DNA of 64,000 nt. Origin: Imbroritus primus (GTDB taxonomy: Bacteria; Pseudomonadota; Gammaproteobacteria; Burkholderiales; Burkholderiaceae). Numbering within the stretch: the stretch's first letter is position 1; each line of letters begins with the position of its first letter. Both the position numbers and the translations under genes were made by a program. Positions 9,218-18,393 of this stretch are shown one piece after another. Below the pieces are notes generated by a model, which was given only the letters and a program-made list of their open reading frames with translations, did no database searches and was not told where the DNA came from. The stretch spans positions 1,736,001-1,800,000 of the forward strand of contig NZ_OZ201293.1 of the NCBI RefSeq assembly GCF_964332355.1. Direction: 5' to 3'.

Positions 9218-10372
9218 TCAGTTGGGTACGAACGCGTACAGGTTGCCGTCCTTGGTCTGGACCACCACGGACTGGCCGCTCACCACGGGGGCCGAGGCGA
9301 TGGCACTGCCATCGGTCTTCATCCGCGCCACGAATTTGCCATCCTGGCGGGCAAAGAAATGCACCTGTCCCTGGTAGTCGCCGGCGATGACCACATTACC
9401 AATGGCCAGCGGCGCTCCCAGGCGACGCCACAGCAGCGCATCGTTCTTCCATGCTTCCTTGCCATCGGCCTGGCTCATACCAGTCATGACGGACTGCTCG
9501 GTGCTTGCGAACAGCATGCCAGCTTCCGCGCTCACCCCTGTCGGGGACGAGAAATCACGGGTCCAGCGCGGTGCGCCGGTCGCCAGGTCAAAACAGCCGA
9601 CCCGCCCCTGAAAGGCCACGGCACAGACTTCCTGGCCGCTCACCACCGGCATGCCGGTCACATCGTTCAAGCGCTCGATCTCCGACACGCCCTTCGGATA
9701 CGATACCGTCGTTTCCCAGCGCAGCGAGCCGTTGTTCAGGCCGAGGTAGCCCAGCTTGCCACCCGGGAAGCCGGTGACGATCCCCTCACCGGCGAACACC
9801 ATACCCATCGGAGAACGCAGGTTCAGGGCCGACTGGGTGCGCTGGTTGATCCAGCGGCGCTCGCCGCTGGCGGCATCGAGCCCGATGATGCGGGTATCGG
9901 TCGTGCGCACGACCACGAGGCCGTGCCCCACCAGCGGGGACGACAGCACCTCGCCATTCACTGAGGCCTTCCAGATCTGCTTACCGGACGCATCGAACGC
10001 GAAAACGAGGCCCTTCTCACCAGCCACGGCTGTGACCTTGCCGTCGCTACCAGGACCCGAGGTCAGGTCCACGTCCGTCTTGGCCTGCCAGATCGCCTTG
10101 CCGCTCGCCGCATCGAATGCGGCCACGTTGCCGCTGGCGGACGATGCGTACACCGCGTTACCCACGACGGCGGGCTGGAGCGTGAAGCGACCCATCTTGC
10201 CCACACTCGCGCTCCACACCTGGCGAACCGCCAGCGTCGCGTCGATCGGCTTCAACTCGGCCGGCTGGCGCTTGTCGTTCTTGCTCCACAGCGAACACCC
10301 TGAAACAGCCGCCGCCACCATCACGGCGGAAAGGGTCACACGCATTGCCGGCACCGCAAAAGCTCGCTTCAT
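9218..10372 (-). CDS. bamB: Outer membrane assembly lipoprotein BamB
   Basis: Lipoprotein subunit of the BAM complex that inserts beta-barrel proteins in the outer membrane. The 384-aa product starts at the ATG at 10372 (AGGGA ribosome-binding site upstream), has a signal peptide ending in a VSGC lipobox with Cys26, and then repeated PQQ-type propeller blades (motifs such as AFDAASGKAIWQAK and GLDAASGERRW). The frame extends to 10441, but that would overlap yfgM and hide the signal peptide. It lies between yfgM and der. Confidence 0.94.
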   Translation of the reverse strand: MKRAFAVPAMRVTLSAVMVAAAVSGCSLWSKNDKRQPAELKPIDATLAVRQVWSASVGKMGRFTLQPAVVGNAVYASSASGNVAAFDAASGKAIWQAKTDVDLTSGPGSDGKVTAVAGEKGLVFAFDASGKQIWKASVNGEVLSSPLVGHGLVVVRTTDTRIIGLDAASGERRWINQRTQSALNLRSPMGMVFAGEGIVTGFPGGKLGYLGLNNGSLRWETTVSYPKGVSEIERLNDVTGMPVVSGQEVCAVAFQGRVGCFDLATGAPRWTRDFSSPTGVSAEAGMLFASTEQSVMTGMSQADGKEAWKNDALLWRRLGAPLAIGNVVIAGDYQGQVHFFARQDGKFVARMKTDGSAIASAPVVSGQSVVVQTKDGNLYAFVPN

Positions 10373-10421
10373 GAATCGTTCCCTATCAGGATTGAACTGT
10401 ACGTCAGGCATCGCCACACTA

Positions 10422-11057
10422 TCAGGCGTCGCCCAGGGCATCCAGCTTGAACTGGATCAGCTGGCGGGCCGTTCCCTGGTCCTTGCCGGCGGCTTCGAGG
10501 GCCTCACGGTAGGCGGTACGGGCCTCCGCGGCCTTGCCCTGCGCCGCGTACAGATCGCCGCGGCGGTCGGCCACCACGCCGGCAAAGGCCGCCGGAGGTT
10601 TGTCTTGCAGCAGGGCCAGCCCTTCGTCATAGGCTTTCTCATCGAGCAGCACACCGGCCAGGCGCACGCGCGCCAGCACTCGGTACTCCTCACGCTTGGC
10701 ATGTTCCGCGGCCCACTTCAGATGGCTTTTTGCCGTCGCCAGGTCACCGGCGTCATACAGCGCGCGGGCCGCCAGCAAGGCGGTCATTTCGCCATAGGCG
10801 GTCTTGCCATACTTTTCCTGCATGTCGGCGGCGGATCGCTTGATGCGCTCGGCATCGCGTGCCTCGACTGCTTTCTGCACCTGCTCATACAGCAGTGCAG
10901 CGTCGGTGGCCTGCTTGCGCTGCCACCAGTTCCAGCCATTCCAGCCGGCCAGTGCCAGCATGACCACGAGCAGCACGGAGGTGATCCAGCCACCGTTCTT
11001 CTGCCACCATGCCTTGACGCTATCCAGCTTTTCCTGTTCTTCGAGATCGTAGGCCAT
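10422..11057 (-). CDS. YfgM-family tetratricopeptide membrane protein
   Basis: A 211-aa inner-membrane protein of the YfgM/UPF0070 family, an ancillary SecYEG partner thought to help periplasmic chaperones hand on substrates. It has a short cytoplasmic start (MAYDLEEQEKLD), one membrane segment at about 23-45 ending in a Trp-rich patch, and a periplasmic TPR domain from about 60 onward. The hisS-yfgM-bamB-der order is conserved and supports a role in envelope protein biogenesis. Confidence 0.9.
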   Translation of the reverse strand: MAYDLEEQEKLDSVKAWWQKNGGWITSVLLVVMLALAGWNGWNWWQRKQATDAALLYEQVQKAVEARDAERIKRSAADMQEKYGKTAYGEMTALLAARALYDAGDLATAKSHLKWAAEHAKREEYRVLARVRLAGVLLDEKAYDEGLALLQDKPPAAFAGVVADRRGDLYAAQGKAAEARTAYREALEAAGKDQGTARQLIQFKLDALGDA

Positions 11058-11135
11058 ATTACCGTGCTAGTTTGATCAATCAGACTTCCGTATGCCGCCG
11101 GCTTCGTCGCCGGCCAGCCCCCCACGCTGCGGAAT

Positions 11136-12446
11136 TTATTCGTCGGCGCCGACCATTGCGTCGATGATATGGTCGACCAAGGCAGGCATCGGCACCGTCG
11201 CTTGCGTGGCAGCCCGCAGGTCCTTCACCTGGACGACGCCAGCCGCGATTTCATCGCCGCCAATGATAACCGCATAGGCCGCGCCACTGGCATCGGCGCG
11301 CTTCATCTGTGACTTGAAACTGCCGCTCGTGCCATCTGCAGTGCAATGCAGGATGACGTCGAGGCCGGCGTCACGCAGCCGCTCGCCGGCCAGCATGGCC
11401 TCGCGCTGCGCTTCTTCGCCCTGGTGCACGACGTAGACATCGCACCCGGGCGCATCCGGCACCAGGTTTTCTTCGCGCATCAGTTCGATGATGCGCTCCA
11501 CGCCCATGGCCCAGCCACAGGCCGGCGCCGGCTTGCCGCCAATCATCTCGACCAGCGGATCATAGCGGCCGCCACCGGCAATGGTGCCCTGTGCGCCAAG
11601 TTTGTCGGTCACCCACTCGAACACCGTAAGGTTGTAGTAATCGAGGCCGCGCACCAGGCGGGGATTGATGGTGAACGGAATATTGTTGGCCTTGAGCAAT
11701 TCCTGCACGCGCTCGAAATGGCGCAGCGATTCCGAGCCGAGATAGTCGATCAACTTCGGCGCGCCAGCCGCCATCTCCTGCAAGGCCGGATTCTTGGTAT
11801 CGAGCACACGCAGCGGATTCGAATACAGGCGGCGCTTGCCATCCTCATCGAGAATGTCCTGGAATTTTTCCAGATAGGCGATCAGGTCACGCCGGTGCGC
11901 AGCACGTTCTTCCGACTGGCCCAGCGAGTTGAGCTGGAGCTGCACGCCGACGAGGCCCAGGTCGTCCCAGAGGCGCTGGCACATCATGATGATTTCGGCA
12001 TCGATGTCCGGACCCGCGAATCCGAGCGCTTCGGCGCCAACCTGATGGAACTGGCGGTAGCGGCCGCGCTGCGGGCGCTCGTGCCGGAACATCGGGCCGG
12101 TATACCACAGCCGCTTGGGGCCGTCGTACAGCAAGTTGTGTTCGATAGTGGCACGGACTGCCGCTGCGGTTCCTTCAGGGCGCAGCGTCAGGTGTTCGCC
12201 ATTGAGCGCATCGGTAAAGGAATACATCTCTTTTTCAACGATGTCGGTCACTTCGCCGATGCCTCGCACGAACAGCTGGGTATGCTCGACGATCGGGGTG
12301 CGGATCTGCTGGTAACCGTACGCCCGCAGCATGCTACGCACGGCGCTTTCGAAGTGTTCCCACAGCGGTGCATCGGCGGGCAGCATGTCGTTCATGCCTT
12401 TGACGCCGGAAAGCTTTTGCGCACGCGCCTGGACTGGCTCTGTCAT
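11136..12446 (-). CDS. hisS: Histidyl-tRNA synthetase
   Basis: Charges tRNA-His. The 436-aa class II enzyme opens with KLSGVKGMNDMLP and shows TLRPEGTAA, class II motif 2 (RHERPQRGRYRQFHQ), the histidine-specific LVRGLDYY and GGGRYD motif 3 region, then a C-terminal anticodon-binding domain. Its start codon is at 12446, 53 bases after ispG, in a continuous minus-strand run. Confidence 0.97.
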   Translation of the reverse strand: MTEPVQARAQKLSGVKGMNDMLPADAPLWEHFESAVRSMLRAYGYQQIRTPIVEHTQLFVRGIGEVTDIVEKEMYSFTDALNGEHLTLRPEGTAAAVRATIEHNLLYDGPKRLWYTGPMFRHERPQRGRYRQFHQVGAEALGFAGPDIDAEIIMMCQRLWDDLGLVGVQLQLNSLGQSEERAAHRRDLIAYLEKFQDILDEDGKRRLYSNPLRVLDTKNPALQEMAAGAPKLIDYLGSESLRHFERVQELLKANNIPFTINPRLVRGLDYYNLTVFEWVTDKLGAQGTIAGGGRYDPLVEMIGGKPAPACGWAMGVERIIELMREENLVPDAPGCDVYVVHQGEEAQREAMLAGERLRDAGLDVILHCTADGTSGSFKSQMKRADASGAAYAVIIGGDEIAAGVVQVKDLRAATQATVPMPALVDHIIDAMVGADE

Positions 12447-12499
12447 GATTTGCAGGTTCTATTGATTATTCAGTTGAGCGAAACGTCTACGCGGGCCGG

Positions 12500-13807
12500 C
12501 TACGCCGCAGCATCGCTGCCGGCTGCATCATGCTGCCCGTAGCGGCGTTTCACATAGTCATCGACGATCGCCTGGAATTCCTCGGCGATACGTTCACCGC
12601 GCAAGGTCTTGACCTTGACGCCATCGACAAACACGGGAGCGGCCGGCGACTCGCCCGAACCCGGCAGCGAGATGCCGATATTCGCGTGCTTGCTTTCACC
12701 GGGGCCGTTGACAATGCAGCCCATCACGGCCACATCCATTTCCTCGACACCGGGATACAGTGTTTTCCATTGCGGCATCTGCTGGCGCAGATAACTCTGG
12801 ATACTCGCCGCCAGCTCCTGGAACACCGTGCTGGTGGTCCGTCCGCAGCCGGGACAGGCAATGACCATGGGCGTGAAGTTGCGCAGGCCCATGGTCTGCA
12901 GGATCTCCTGCCCGACAATCACCTCGTTTTCGCGCGGCGCCCCGGGTTCCGGCGTCAGCGAGATCCGGATGGTATCGCCGATGCCTTCCTGCAGCAGCAC
13001 GGAGAGCGCAGCGGTCGACGCCACGATGCCTTTGCTGCCCATGCCGGCTTCGGTCAGGCCGAGATGGAGCGCATAGTCGCAGCGCTGGGCCAGTTCACGG
13101 TAGACCGCGATCAGGTCTTGCACGGACGAAACCTTGCATGACAGGATGATCTGTCCGCCCGGCAAGCCTATGTCTTCAGCGCGGCGCGCCGACTCGATGG
13201 CCGAAGTGATCAATGCCTCGATCATCACGCTTTGTGCCGGCCACGGCGTGGCACGCGCGGCATTCTCGTCCATCACACGCGCCAGCAGGTCCTGGTCGAG
13301 GCTACCCCAATTGACACCAATACGCACCGGCTTGTCGTAGCGGCAGGCGATCTCGATCATCTGGCTGAATTGCAGATCACGCTTGGCGCCCTTGCCCACG
13401 TTGCCCGGATTGATGCGGTATTTGGACAGCGCCTGTGCACAGGCCGGAAAATCCTTCAGCAACGTATGACCGTTGTAGTGAAAATCGCCGACCAGCGGTA
13501 CGTCGATGCCCATGCGGTCAAGCTGCTCACGGATTGCGGGCACCGCCGCCGCTGCCTCGGGCGTATTCACGGTCAGGCGCACGAGTTCGGAGCCGGCACG
13601 CGCCAGGTCCTTCACCTGGATCGCCGTGCCAATCACGTCAACCGTATCGGTGTTGGTCATCGACTGCACACGCACCGGTGCATCGCCGCCGATCGTGACC
13701 AGCCGCTCTCCCCAACGCACCTCGGCCATGCGCGAACGGCGGCGTGGCAGCGGACCTGGCAAGGTCGGCTGGCACTGGTTCGGGCGGGAGGTGTCCTGCT
13801 TCATCAT
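12500..13807 (-). CDS. ispG: 4-hydroxy-3-methylbut-2-enyl diphosphate synthase
   Basis: IspG (GcpE) reduces MEcPP to HMBPP in the MEP isoprenoid pathway, using a [4Fe-4S] cluster. Cluster-binding Cys residues appear in ACPGCGRTT and GCIVNGPGE in the C-terminal third; the TIM-barrel part begins at VRVQSMTNTDT. I place the start at the ATG pair near 13807 (435 aa). The frame opens at 13843 with a TTG that has no better support, so the first few residues are uncertain. It sits between rodZ and hisS. Confidence 0.93.
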   Translation of the reverse strand: MMKQDTSRPNQCQPTLPGPLPRRRSRMAEVRWGERLVTIGGDAPVRVQSMTNTDTVDVIGTAIQVKDLARAGSELVRLTVNTPEAAAAVPAIREQLDRMGIDVPLVGDFHYNGHTLLKDFPACAQALSKYRINPGNVGKGAKRDLQFSQMIEIACRYDKPVRIGVNWGSLDQDLLARVMDENAARATPWPAQSVMIEALITSAIESARRAEDIGLPGGQIILSCKVSSVQDLIAVYRELAQRCDYALHLGLTEAGMGSKGIVASTAALSVLLQEGIGDTIRISLTPEPGAPRENEVIVGQEILQTMGLRNFTPMVIACPGCGRTTSTVFQELAASIQSYLRQQMPQWKTLYPGVEEMDVAVMGCIVNGPGESKHANIGISLPGSGESPAAPVFVDGVKVKTLRGERIAEEFQAIVDDYVKRRYGQHDAAGSDAAA

Positions 13808-13854
13808 CGACTCGATCGTTATCTGGTGGTGCGTGCGGTACAACTCTGCAATGC

Positions 13855-14814
13855 TTACTGCGGCAATTTCATGCGCGCGACGTTGTTGCGGGCAAACTGG
13901 CTGATGTCGACAGACTGGCCTCCCACCTTCAAGGCTGCCACGCCACGTGCATTGCCGAATACGAAGCTGTACGGCGCTGTACCGGACAATACCTGTTCTT
14001 CGCCGGCACGCGCGGTACCGGAGGCAATGACCTTGCCGCCATGGTCACGCACTTCGTACCATACGGGTTCGGAAAACTGCATGACAATATCACCGGCCGC
14101 TGTCACAGCTGTCGTCGGCGTTGCCGCGGCGACCGGCACCGCGCTGGCATCGGATGCGGATGCCGCGACCGGTGCGGATGCGCCCTGCTGCAGAGCCGCC
14201 GCAGGAAGCAGCGTCGCGACGGTGCCCTGCTCATTCGCTCCATTCGCTCCAGGGGGTGCAGCTTCAGGCACTGGCGTGGCCGTCACGGCGACGGTATCGA
14301 GCACATCGCTCTGTCCGGCAAGCCAGCCGCGCATGCGATCGAGACTGAACAGCAGCACGGCGCACACAGCGATCAACGCCAGGGCAATCCACAGCCAGCG
14401 CAGCCGGAATGCCGGACGATCCATGGAACTGCGGCCGCTGAATTTCTGGCCAAGTCCTGTTTCCGGACGCAGTCCGAGTGTGGCCTGCGCAGTCGGGCTT
14501 TTCAGCCGTGCCGGCAAATCGCCCAGATCGACATCGAGGACGCGCCCATAGGCGCGCATGAGGCCTTGCGCGAACGTTACGTCAAGCAGGCCATCGAGAT
14601 CGCCTTTTTCCACCAGGGCCAGTCGTGCCACGGGAACCTTGAGGCGCACACTGATCTCGTCCAGCGGCAGTTGCTGCGCGAGGCGCGCTTCCTGCAACAT
14701 CGCACCGATGGTCTTAGCGATATCCGCCGCCGATCCGGCCTGCGCAGACGCGGAGGATACTGTGCCGGCTGTTTCGCCTGTCAGTCCTGCCTTGTCCGGC
14801 CCCTGTTCACTCAT
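13855..14814 (-). CDS. rodZ: RodZ-like helix-turn-helix membrane protein
   Basis: RodZ links MreB to the envelope in rod-shaped cells. The 319-aa protein has a cytoplasmic HTH of the HTH_25 type (GAMLQEARLAQQLPLDEISVRL, about 37-105), a membrane segment near 139-160, an Ala/Pro/Thr-rich periplasmic linker, and a DUF4115-like C-terminal domain (WYEVRDHGGKVIASG). It overlaps the pilW 3' end by 8 bases, suggesting translational coupling. A transcription-factor role is less likely given the membrane anchor. Confidence 0.9.
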   Translation of the reverse strand: MSEQGPDKAGLTGETAGTVSSASAQAGSAADIAKTIGAMLQEARLAQQLPLDEISVRLKVPVARLALVEKGDLDGLLDVTFAQGLMRAYGRVLDVDLGDLPARLKSPTAQATLGLRPETGLGQKFSGRSSMDRPAFRLRWLWIALALIAVCAVLLFSLDRMRGWLAGQSDVLDTVAVTATPVPEAAPPGANGANEQGTVATLLPAAALQQGASAPVAASASDASAVPVAAATPTTAVTAAGDIVMQFSEPVWYEVRDHGGKVIASGTARAGEEQVLSGTAPYSFVFGNARGVAALKVGGQSVDISQFARNNVARMKLPQ

Positions 14815-15595
14815 CCCATGCCCCTCGCTCGAAAGCCGCCAGCTCCCGCGAATCCGGGAAGCTGCGGCGCAATTGTTCCGTCAAAGCATCCTGCAGGCGT
14901 CGATCGTCCAGGCGATGTGCGATGCGCGCGCCCAGCCAGAGCGATTCGGCATTCGCAAAACGAGGATCCTGATTGACCCGCATGATGAATGGGCGAGCCG
15001 TACCGGCATCGCCTCGCTTGTAATACAGGGCCGCCAGATTGGTATTGGCGACCGGATTGCGTTCATCCAGATAATGTGCACGCAGCAAGGCGCGCTCGGC
15101 ATTGGCGACATCGCCATTGCGCAGATGGCACAAGCCCAGATTGATCATCGGCTTGGTGACCCCGCCAGCCGACGGCGAACCGATCGCCTTGTCCAGCATC
15201 GCCACCGCTTCCTGGTAGCGGTTGGTCCCGCACAGGAACCAGCCGTAGTTACTCAGCAGGTCGCCATCAGTGGGCTTGGCGGACAGGGCGCGCCGGAAAT
15301 TGTCCTCGGCCAGCTGCGGCTCGCGCAGGTTCATGTAGGCCAGCGCGCGGATGTGGTATGCGTCGGGCAACGAGGAATCGAGCGCCAACGCCTTGTTGAC
15401 TTCGTCGAGCGCCACCGAGAACTGGCTCGCCTCGAGATACGTCGCCGCCAGCTGCAGGCGGATGGCGGCGCGGCGCGCGACATCGGTTTGCGGTGACAGG
15501 GAATCCTGACCTTGTGCCGTGGTTTGCGGCCCGGTGGCACCACATGCGGACAGCAGCGCTGCTGCCAGGAAAGCCATTACCCCTGCACGATTCAT
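14807..15595 (-). CDS. pilW: Type IV pilus biogenesis lipoprotein PilW/PilF
   Basis: Outer-membrane lipoprotein with TPR repeats that helps the PilQ secretin assemble. The 262-aa product has a signal peptide with a LSAC lipobox at residues 15-18, then about six TPR units (for example AYHIRALAYMNLREPQLAEDNF). The rlmN-pilW-rodZ-ispG order is the conserved one. It begins within 4 bases of the rlmN stop. Presence implies type IV pili encoded elsewhere in the genome. Confidence 0.93.
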   Translation of the reverse strand: MNRAGVMAFLAAALLSACGATGPQTTAQGQDSLSPQTDVARRAAIRLQLAATYLEASQFSVALDEVNKALALDSSLPDAYHIRALAYMNLREPQLAEDNFRRALSAKPTDGDLLSNYGWFLCGTNRYQEAVAMLDKAIGSPSAGGVTKPMINLGLCHLRNGDVANAERALLRAHYLDERNPVANTNLAALYYKRGDAGTARPFIMRVNQDPRFANAESLWLGARIAHRLDDRRLQDALTEQLRRSFPDSRELAAFERGAWDE

Positions 15596-16764
15596 GCGGG
15601 CCGCACCTCGTGTGATGGTTGTCCGTCCGTGTCTGCCACAGCTGCGGCCACAGGCACGATCGGCGTGATCGGACCGAACTTGCCGCGCTCCGCGAGGCGC
15701 GTGCGATCCTTGACGTCGCCAGCCAACTGACCGCAGGCCGCGTCGATATCGTCCCCGCGTGTCTTGCGGATGGTGGTCACGATGCCGGCATCGATCAGCA
15801 CCTGCCCGAAGCGGCGGATCTGCTCATTGTTCGAGCGCTTCAGCCCGGACTCGGGGAACGGATTGAACGGAATCAGGTTGAACTTGCATGGCACATCGGC
15901 CACGAGTGCCACCAGCTCGCGCGCATGTGCGATGGAGTCGTTCACGCCATCGAGCATGCAGTATTCGAAAGTGATGAAATCGCGCGGCGCAAAGGCAAGA
16001 TAGCGCCGGCAGGCGGCCATCAGCTCGGCCAGCGGATACTTCTTGTTGAGCGGCACCAGCACGTCGCGTAGTGCATCGTTCGAGGCGTGCAGCGAGACCG
16101 CGAGCGCTACCGGCAGGTCGCGCGCCAGGCGGTCGATCATTGGCACCACGCCGGAAGTGGACAACGTCACGCGGCGCCGCGACAGCCCATAGGCATTGTC
16201 GTCAAGCATCAGCCGCATGGCCGTGACGACCGGCTCGTAATTGAGCAGCGGCTCGCCCATGCCCATCATGACCACATTGGTGATCACGCGCGGATCCTTC
16301 GGCCCGCGCCCGAGCCGGGCACGCATGGCAAACTCGGCCATCCACAGCTGGCCGATGATCTCGCCGGCCGTCAGGTTACGGCTGAAGCCCTGCTTGCCCG
16401 TGGAGCAGAAGCGGCAATTCACCGCGCAGCCGGCTTGCGAGGACACGCACAGCGTGCCGCGCGTTTCCTCGGGAATATAGACCGTCTCGACCGCATTGCC
16501 ACCGCCGACATCGATCAGCCACTTGCGTGTGCCGTCGGATGAGATATGGTCGGTGATCGCCTGCGGCGTCCGGATTTCGGCACGCGTCGCCAGCTTCTCG
16601 CGCAGCGAGCGGGCCAGATCGGTCATGCCATCGAAGTTATCGGCACCGGACTGGTGGATCCAGCGCTGCAGCTGACGCGCCCGGAACGGCTTCTCCCCGA
16701 GCTGGCCGCAATACGCAGCCAGACCGTCCGCATCGAAGTCGAGCAGGTTGACGAGAGAAGACAT
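15592..16764 (-). CDS. rlmN: Dual-specificity 23S rRNA/tRNA methyltransferase RlmN
   Basis: Radical-SAM enzyme that methylates C2 of A2503 in 23S rRNA and A37 in some tRNAs. The CxxxCxxC cluster motif is seen in CAVNCRFCST, and GMGEPLLNY lies downstream; the C-terminal Cys needed for the methyl-Cys mechanism is in DIDAACGQL. A 390-aa product is expected from the ATG at 16764; a GTG four codons earlier is an alternative. Its stop overlaps the pilW start by 4 bases. Confidence 0.96.
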   Translation of the reverse strand: MSSLVNLLDFDADGLAAYCGQLGEKPFRARQLQRWIHQSGADNFDGMTDLARSLREKLATRAEIRTPQAITDHISSDGTRKWLIDVGGGNAVETVYIPEETRGTLCVSSQAGCAVNCRFCSTGKQGFSRNLTAGEIIGQLWMAEFAMRARLGRGPKDPRVITNVVMMGMGEPLLNYEPVVTAMRLMLDDNAYGLSRRRVTLSTSGVVPMIDRLARDLPVALAVSLHASNDALRDVLVPLNKKYPLAELMAACRRYLAFAPRDFITFEYCMLDGVNDSIAHARELVALVADVPCKFNLIPFNPFPESGLKRSNNEQIRRFGQVLIDAGIVTTIRKTRGDDIDAACGQLAGDVKDRTRLAERGKFGPITPIVPVAAAVADTDGQPSHEVRPA

Positions 16765-16810
16765 GTCCGTGGGCACTTCAGTGAGCGTTTTTCCGTTAGG
16801 AAATGGACGA

Positions 16811-17236
16811 TCAGCGGCTGTAAACGTTCATTCCGGGGAAGAAGAAAGCAACTTCCACGGCAGCGGTTTCAGCGGCGTCCGAGCCGTGCACGGCGTTGGC
16901 GTCGATGCTGTCGGCGAAATCAGCGCGGATCGTGCCTTTCTCGGCCTTCTTCGGATCGGTGGCGCCCATCAGTTCGCGGTTCTTGGCGATGGCGTTCTCG
17001 CCTTCCAGCGCCTGGATCATCACCGGGCCGGAAACCATGAAGTCGACCAGATCCTTGAAGAACGGACGCTCCTTGTGCACAGCATAGAACTGTTCGGCTT
17101 CGCCGCGCGACAGGTGAACCATCTTGGCGGCGATCACCTTCAGACCGGCGCTTTCGAAACGGCTGTAGATCTGGCCGATCACGTTCTTTGCCACTGCGTC
17201 CGGCTTAATGATCGACAGGGTACGTTCGATAGCCAT
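16811..17236 (-). CDS. ndk: Nucleoside diphosphate kinase
   Basis: Balances nucleoside triphosphate pools by phosphate transfer through a phospho-histidine. The 141-aa product has the catalytic His117 in NAVHGSD and the N-terminal ERTLSIIKPDAV signature. GGAG lies close before the ATG at 17236; the frame opens four codons earlier without need. First gene of the long minus-strand housekeeping run, with its own promoter at 17283-17311. Confidence 0.98.
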   Translation of the reverse strand: MAIERTLSIIKPDAVAKNVIGQIYSRFESAGLKVIAAKMVHLSRGEAEQFYAVHKERPFFKDLVDFMVSGPVMIQALEGENAIAKNRELMGATDPKKAEKGTIRADFADSIDANAVHGSDAAETAAVEVAFFFPGMNVYSR

Positions 17237-17282
17237 AAAAAACTCCAAAAAATGAATGGGTTAGGTTTAAATCAAGCTCGTG

Positions 17283-17311
17283 ATTCTAGCATGAACGCCG
17301 CAACAAATCAG
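17283..17311 (-). promoter_or_regulatory. Putative sigma-70 promoter of ndk
   Basis: On the minus strand: CTGATT, 17-base spacer, TAGAAT, with TGC just before the -10 hexamer (an extended -10). The -10 lies about 47 bases before the ndk start. The -35 is a weak match, which the extended -10 would offset. Assigned by eye. Confidence 0.5.
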
Positions 17312-17562
17312 CGTCAGACCGCGCTTTGGGCCGGTTTTGCCCGCACTTTTGCGGCATGCCGAACCGCACTGAAAAAAACTGAACTGCGACATGTCATTCC
17401 GTTCTAATCTGCAGCCATGCGTTTATGGCATCATGACGCGCACGGCGTTGGAATGAGGCGGATACGTCTCAAAAAAACCGGTACAGGTCTTGCAACATCA
17501 CCAATCCGGCGCCACATTCGGGGTAATCGCGCCGCCCGGCGGTGCACAACAGGAGTCGACTG
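17312..17562. other. Divergent ndk / yccA intergenic region
   Basis: With the ndk promoter this makes a 326-base gap between two divergently read genes. I see no coding frame with support. It should hold the promoter for the plus-strand membrane protein, but no convincing -35/-10 pair stood out; an AGGAG ribosome-binding site lies at its right end. Confidence 0.4.
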
Positions 17563-18273
17563 ATGGACAACAAAGTGAATCCCTATGGTTTCGGCCATGC
17601 TGGTTCCACGAGCACCAGCGTTGGGGAAGTCCGCAACCGCGTGTTGCGCAACACCTACTGGCTGCTCGCCATTTCCATGGTGCCGACCGTGCTGGGCGCC
17701 TGGCTAGGCGTACAGATGGGGTTCTCGTTCTTCACGGGTAGCCCGTTCATTGGCTTCATTGTCTTCATGGCGGTCGCCTTCGGGTTCTTCTTCGCCATCG
17801 AGAAATTCAAGAATAGCAGCATGGGCGTGGTGCTCCTGTTGGGCTTTACGTTCTTCATGGGCCTGATGCTGTCGCGCCTGATCGGCTACACGCTGGGCAG
17901 TTTCACGAACGGCGGTACGCTGATCATGACGGCATTTGGCGGCACCGCGGCAATCCTCACCGTCATGGCATCGATTGCCACCACAACCAAGCGTGATTTC
18001 TCGGGCCTGGGCAAATGGCTGATGATGGGTGTGCTGCTGATCATCGTGGCGGCCGTCGCCAACATCTGGCTGCAGCTGCCGGCGCTGATGCTGACGATCT
18101 CGGTGCTGGCGATCGGCATTTTCTCGGCATTCATCCTGTATGACGTGCAGCGCATCGTGAATGGCGGCGAAACCAACTACATCACGGCCACGCTCGCCAT
18201 CTACCTGAACGTGTACAATATCTTCACCAACCTGCTGGCCTTGCTGGGCGTATTCGGCGGCAACCGCGAATAA
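17563..18273 (+). CDS. Bax inhibitor-1/YccA family membrane protein
   Basis: A 236-aa inner-membrane protein with about seven hydrophobic segments from residue 30 to the C-terminus. Relatives (YccA, BI-1/TMBIM) include the FtsH substrate and modulator YccA and Ca2+-leak channels. Length and the conserved late segment with SAFILYDVQRIVNGGETNYI fit the family. AGGAG lies 8 bases before the ATG at 17563. A strong terminator follows. Interplay with HflKC-FtsH, encoded in this same window, is known for E. coli YccA and would be inference here. Confidence 0.93.
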   Translation: MDNKVNPYGFGHAGSTSTSVGEVRNRVLRNTYWLLAISMVPTVLGAWLGVQMGFSFFTGSPFIGFIVFMAVAFGFFFAIEKFKNSSMGVVLLLGFTFFMGLMLSRLIGYTLGSFTNGGTLIMTAFGGTAAILTVMASIATTTKRDFSGLGKWLMMGVLLIIVAAVANIWLQLPALMLTISVLAIGIFSAFILYDVQRIVNGGETNYITATLAIYLNVYNIFTNLLALLGVFGGNRE

Positions 18274-18293
18274 CCCTCCTGCAGCAGATCAAC

Positions 18294-18319
18294 AAAAAGC
18301 CGGCTGAAGCCGGCTTTTT
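18294..18319. terminator. Bidirectional intrinsic terminator
   Basis: AAAAAGCCGGC, loop TGAA, GCCGGCTTTTT: a perfect stem with A and T tracts on both sides. It lies between the convergent yccA-like gene and rlmD and can end both transcripts. Confidence 0.92.
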
Positions 18320-18393
18320 GTTTGGGTGCTGGAACGGAAAACCGCTTTGAGGCAATCAGTCTCTCCAGCTTCGTGCAGGCGGCTCCGCCCTGC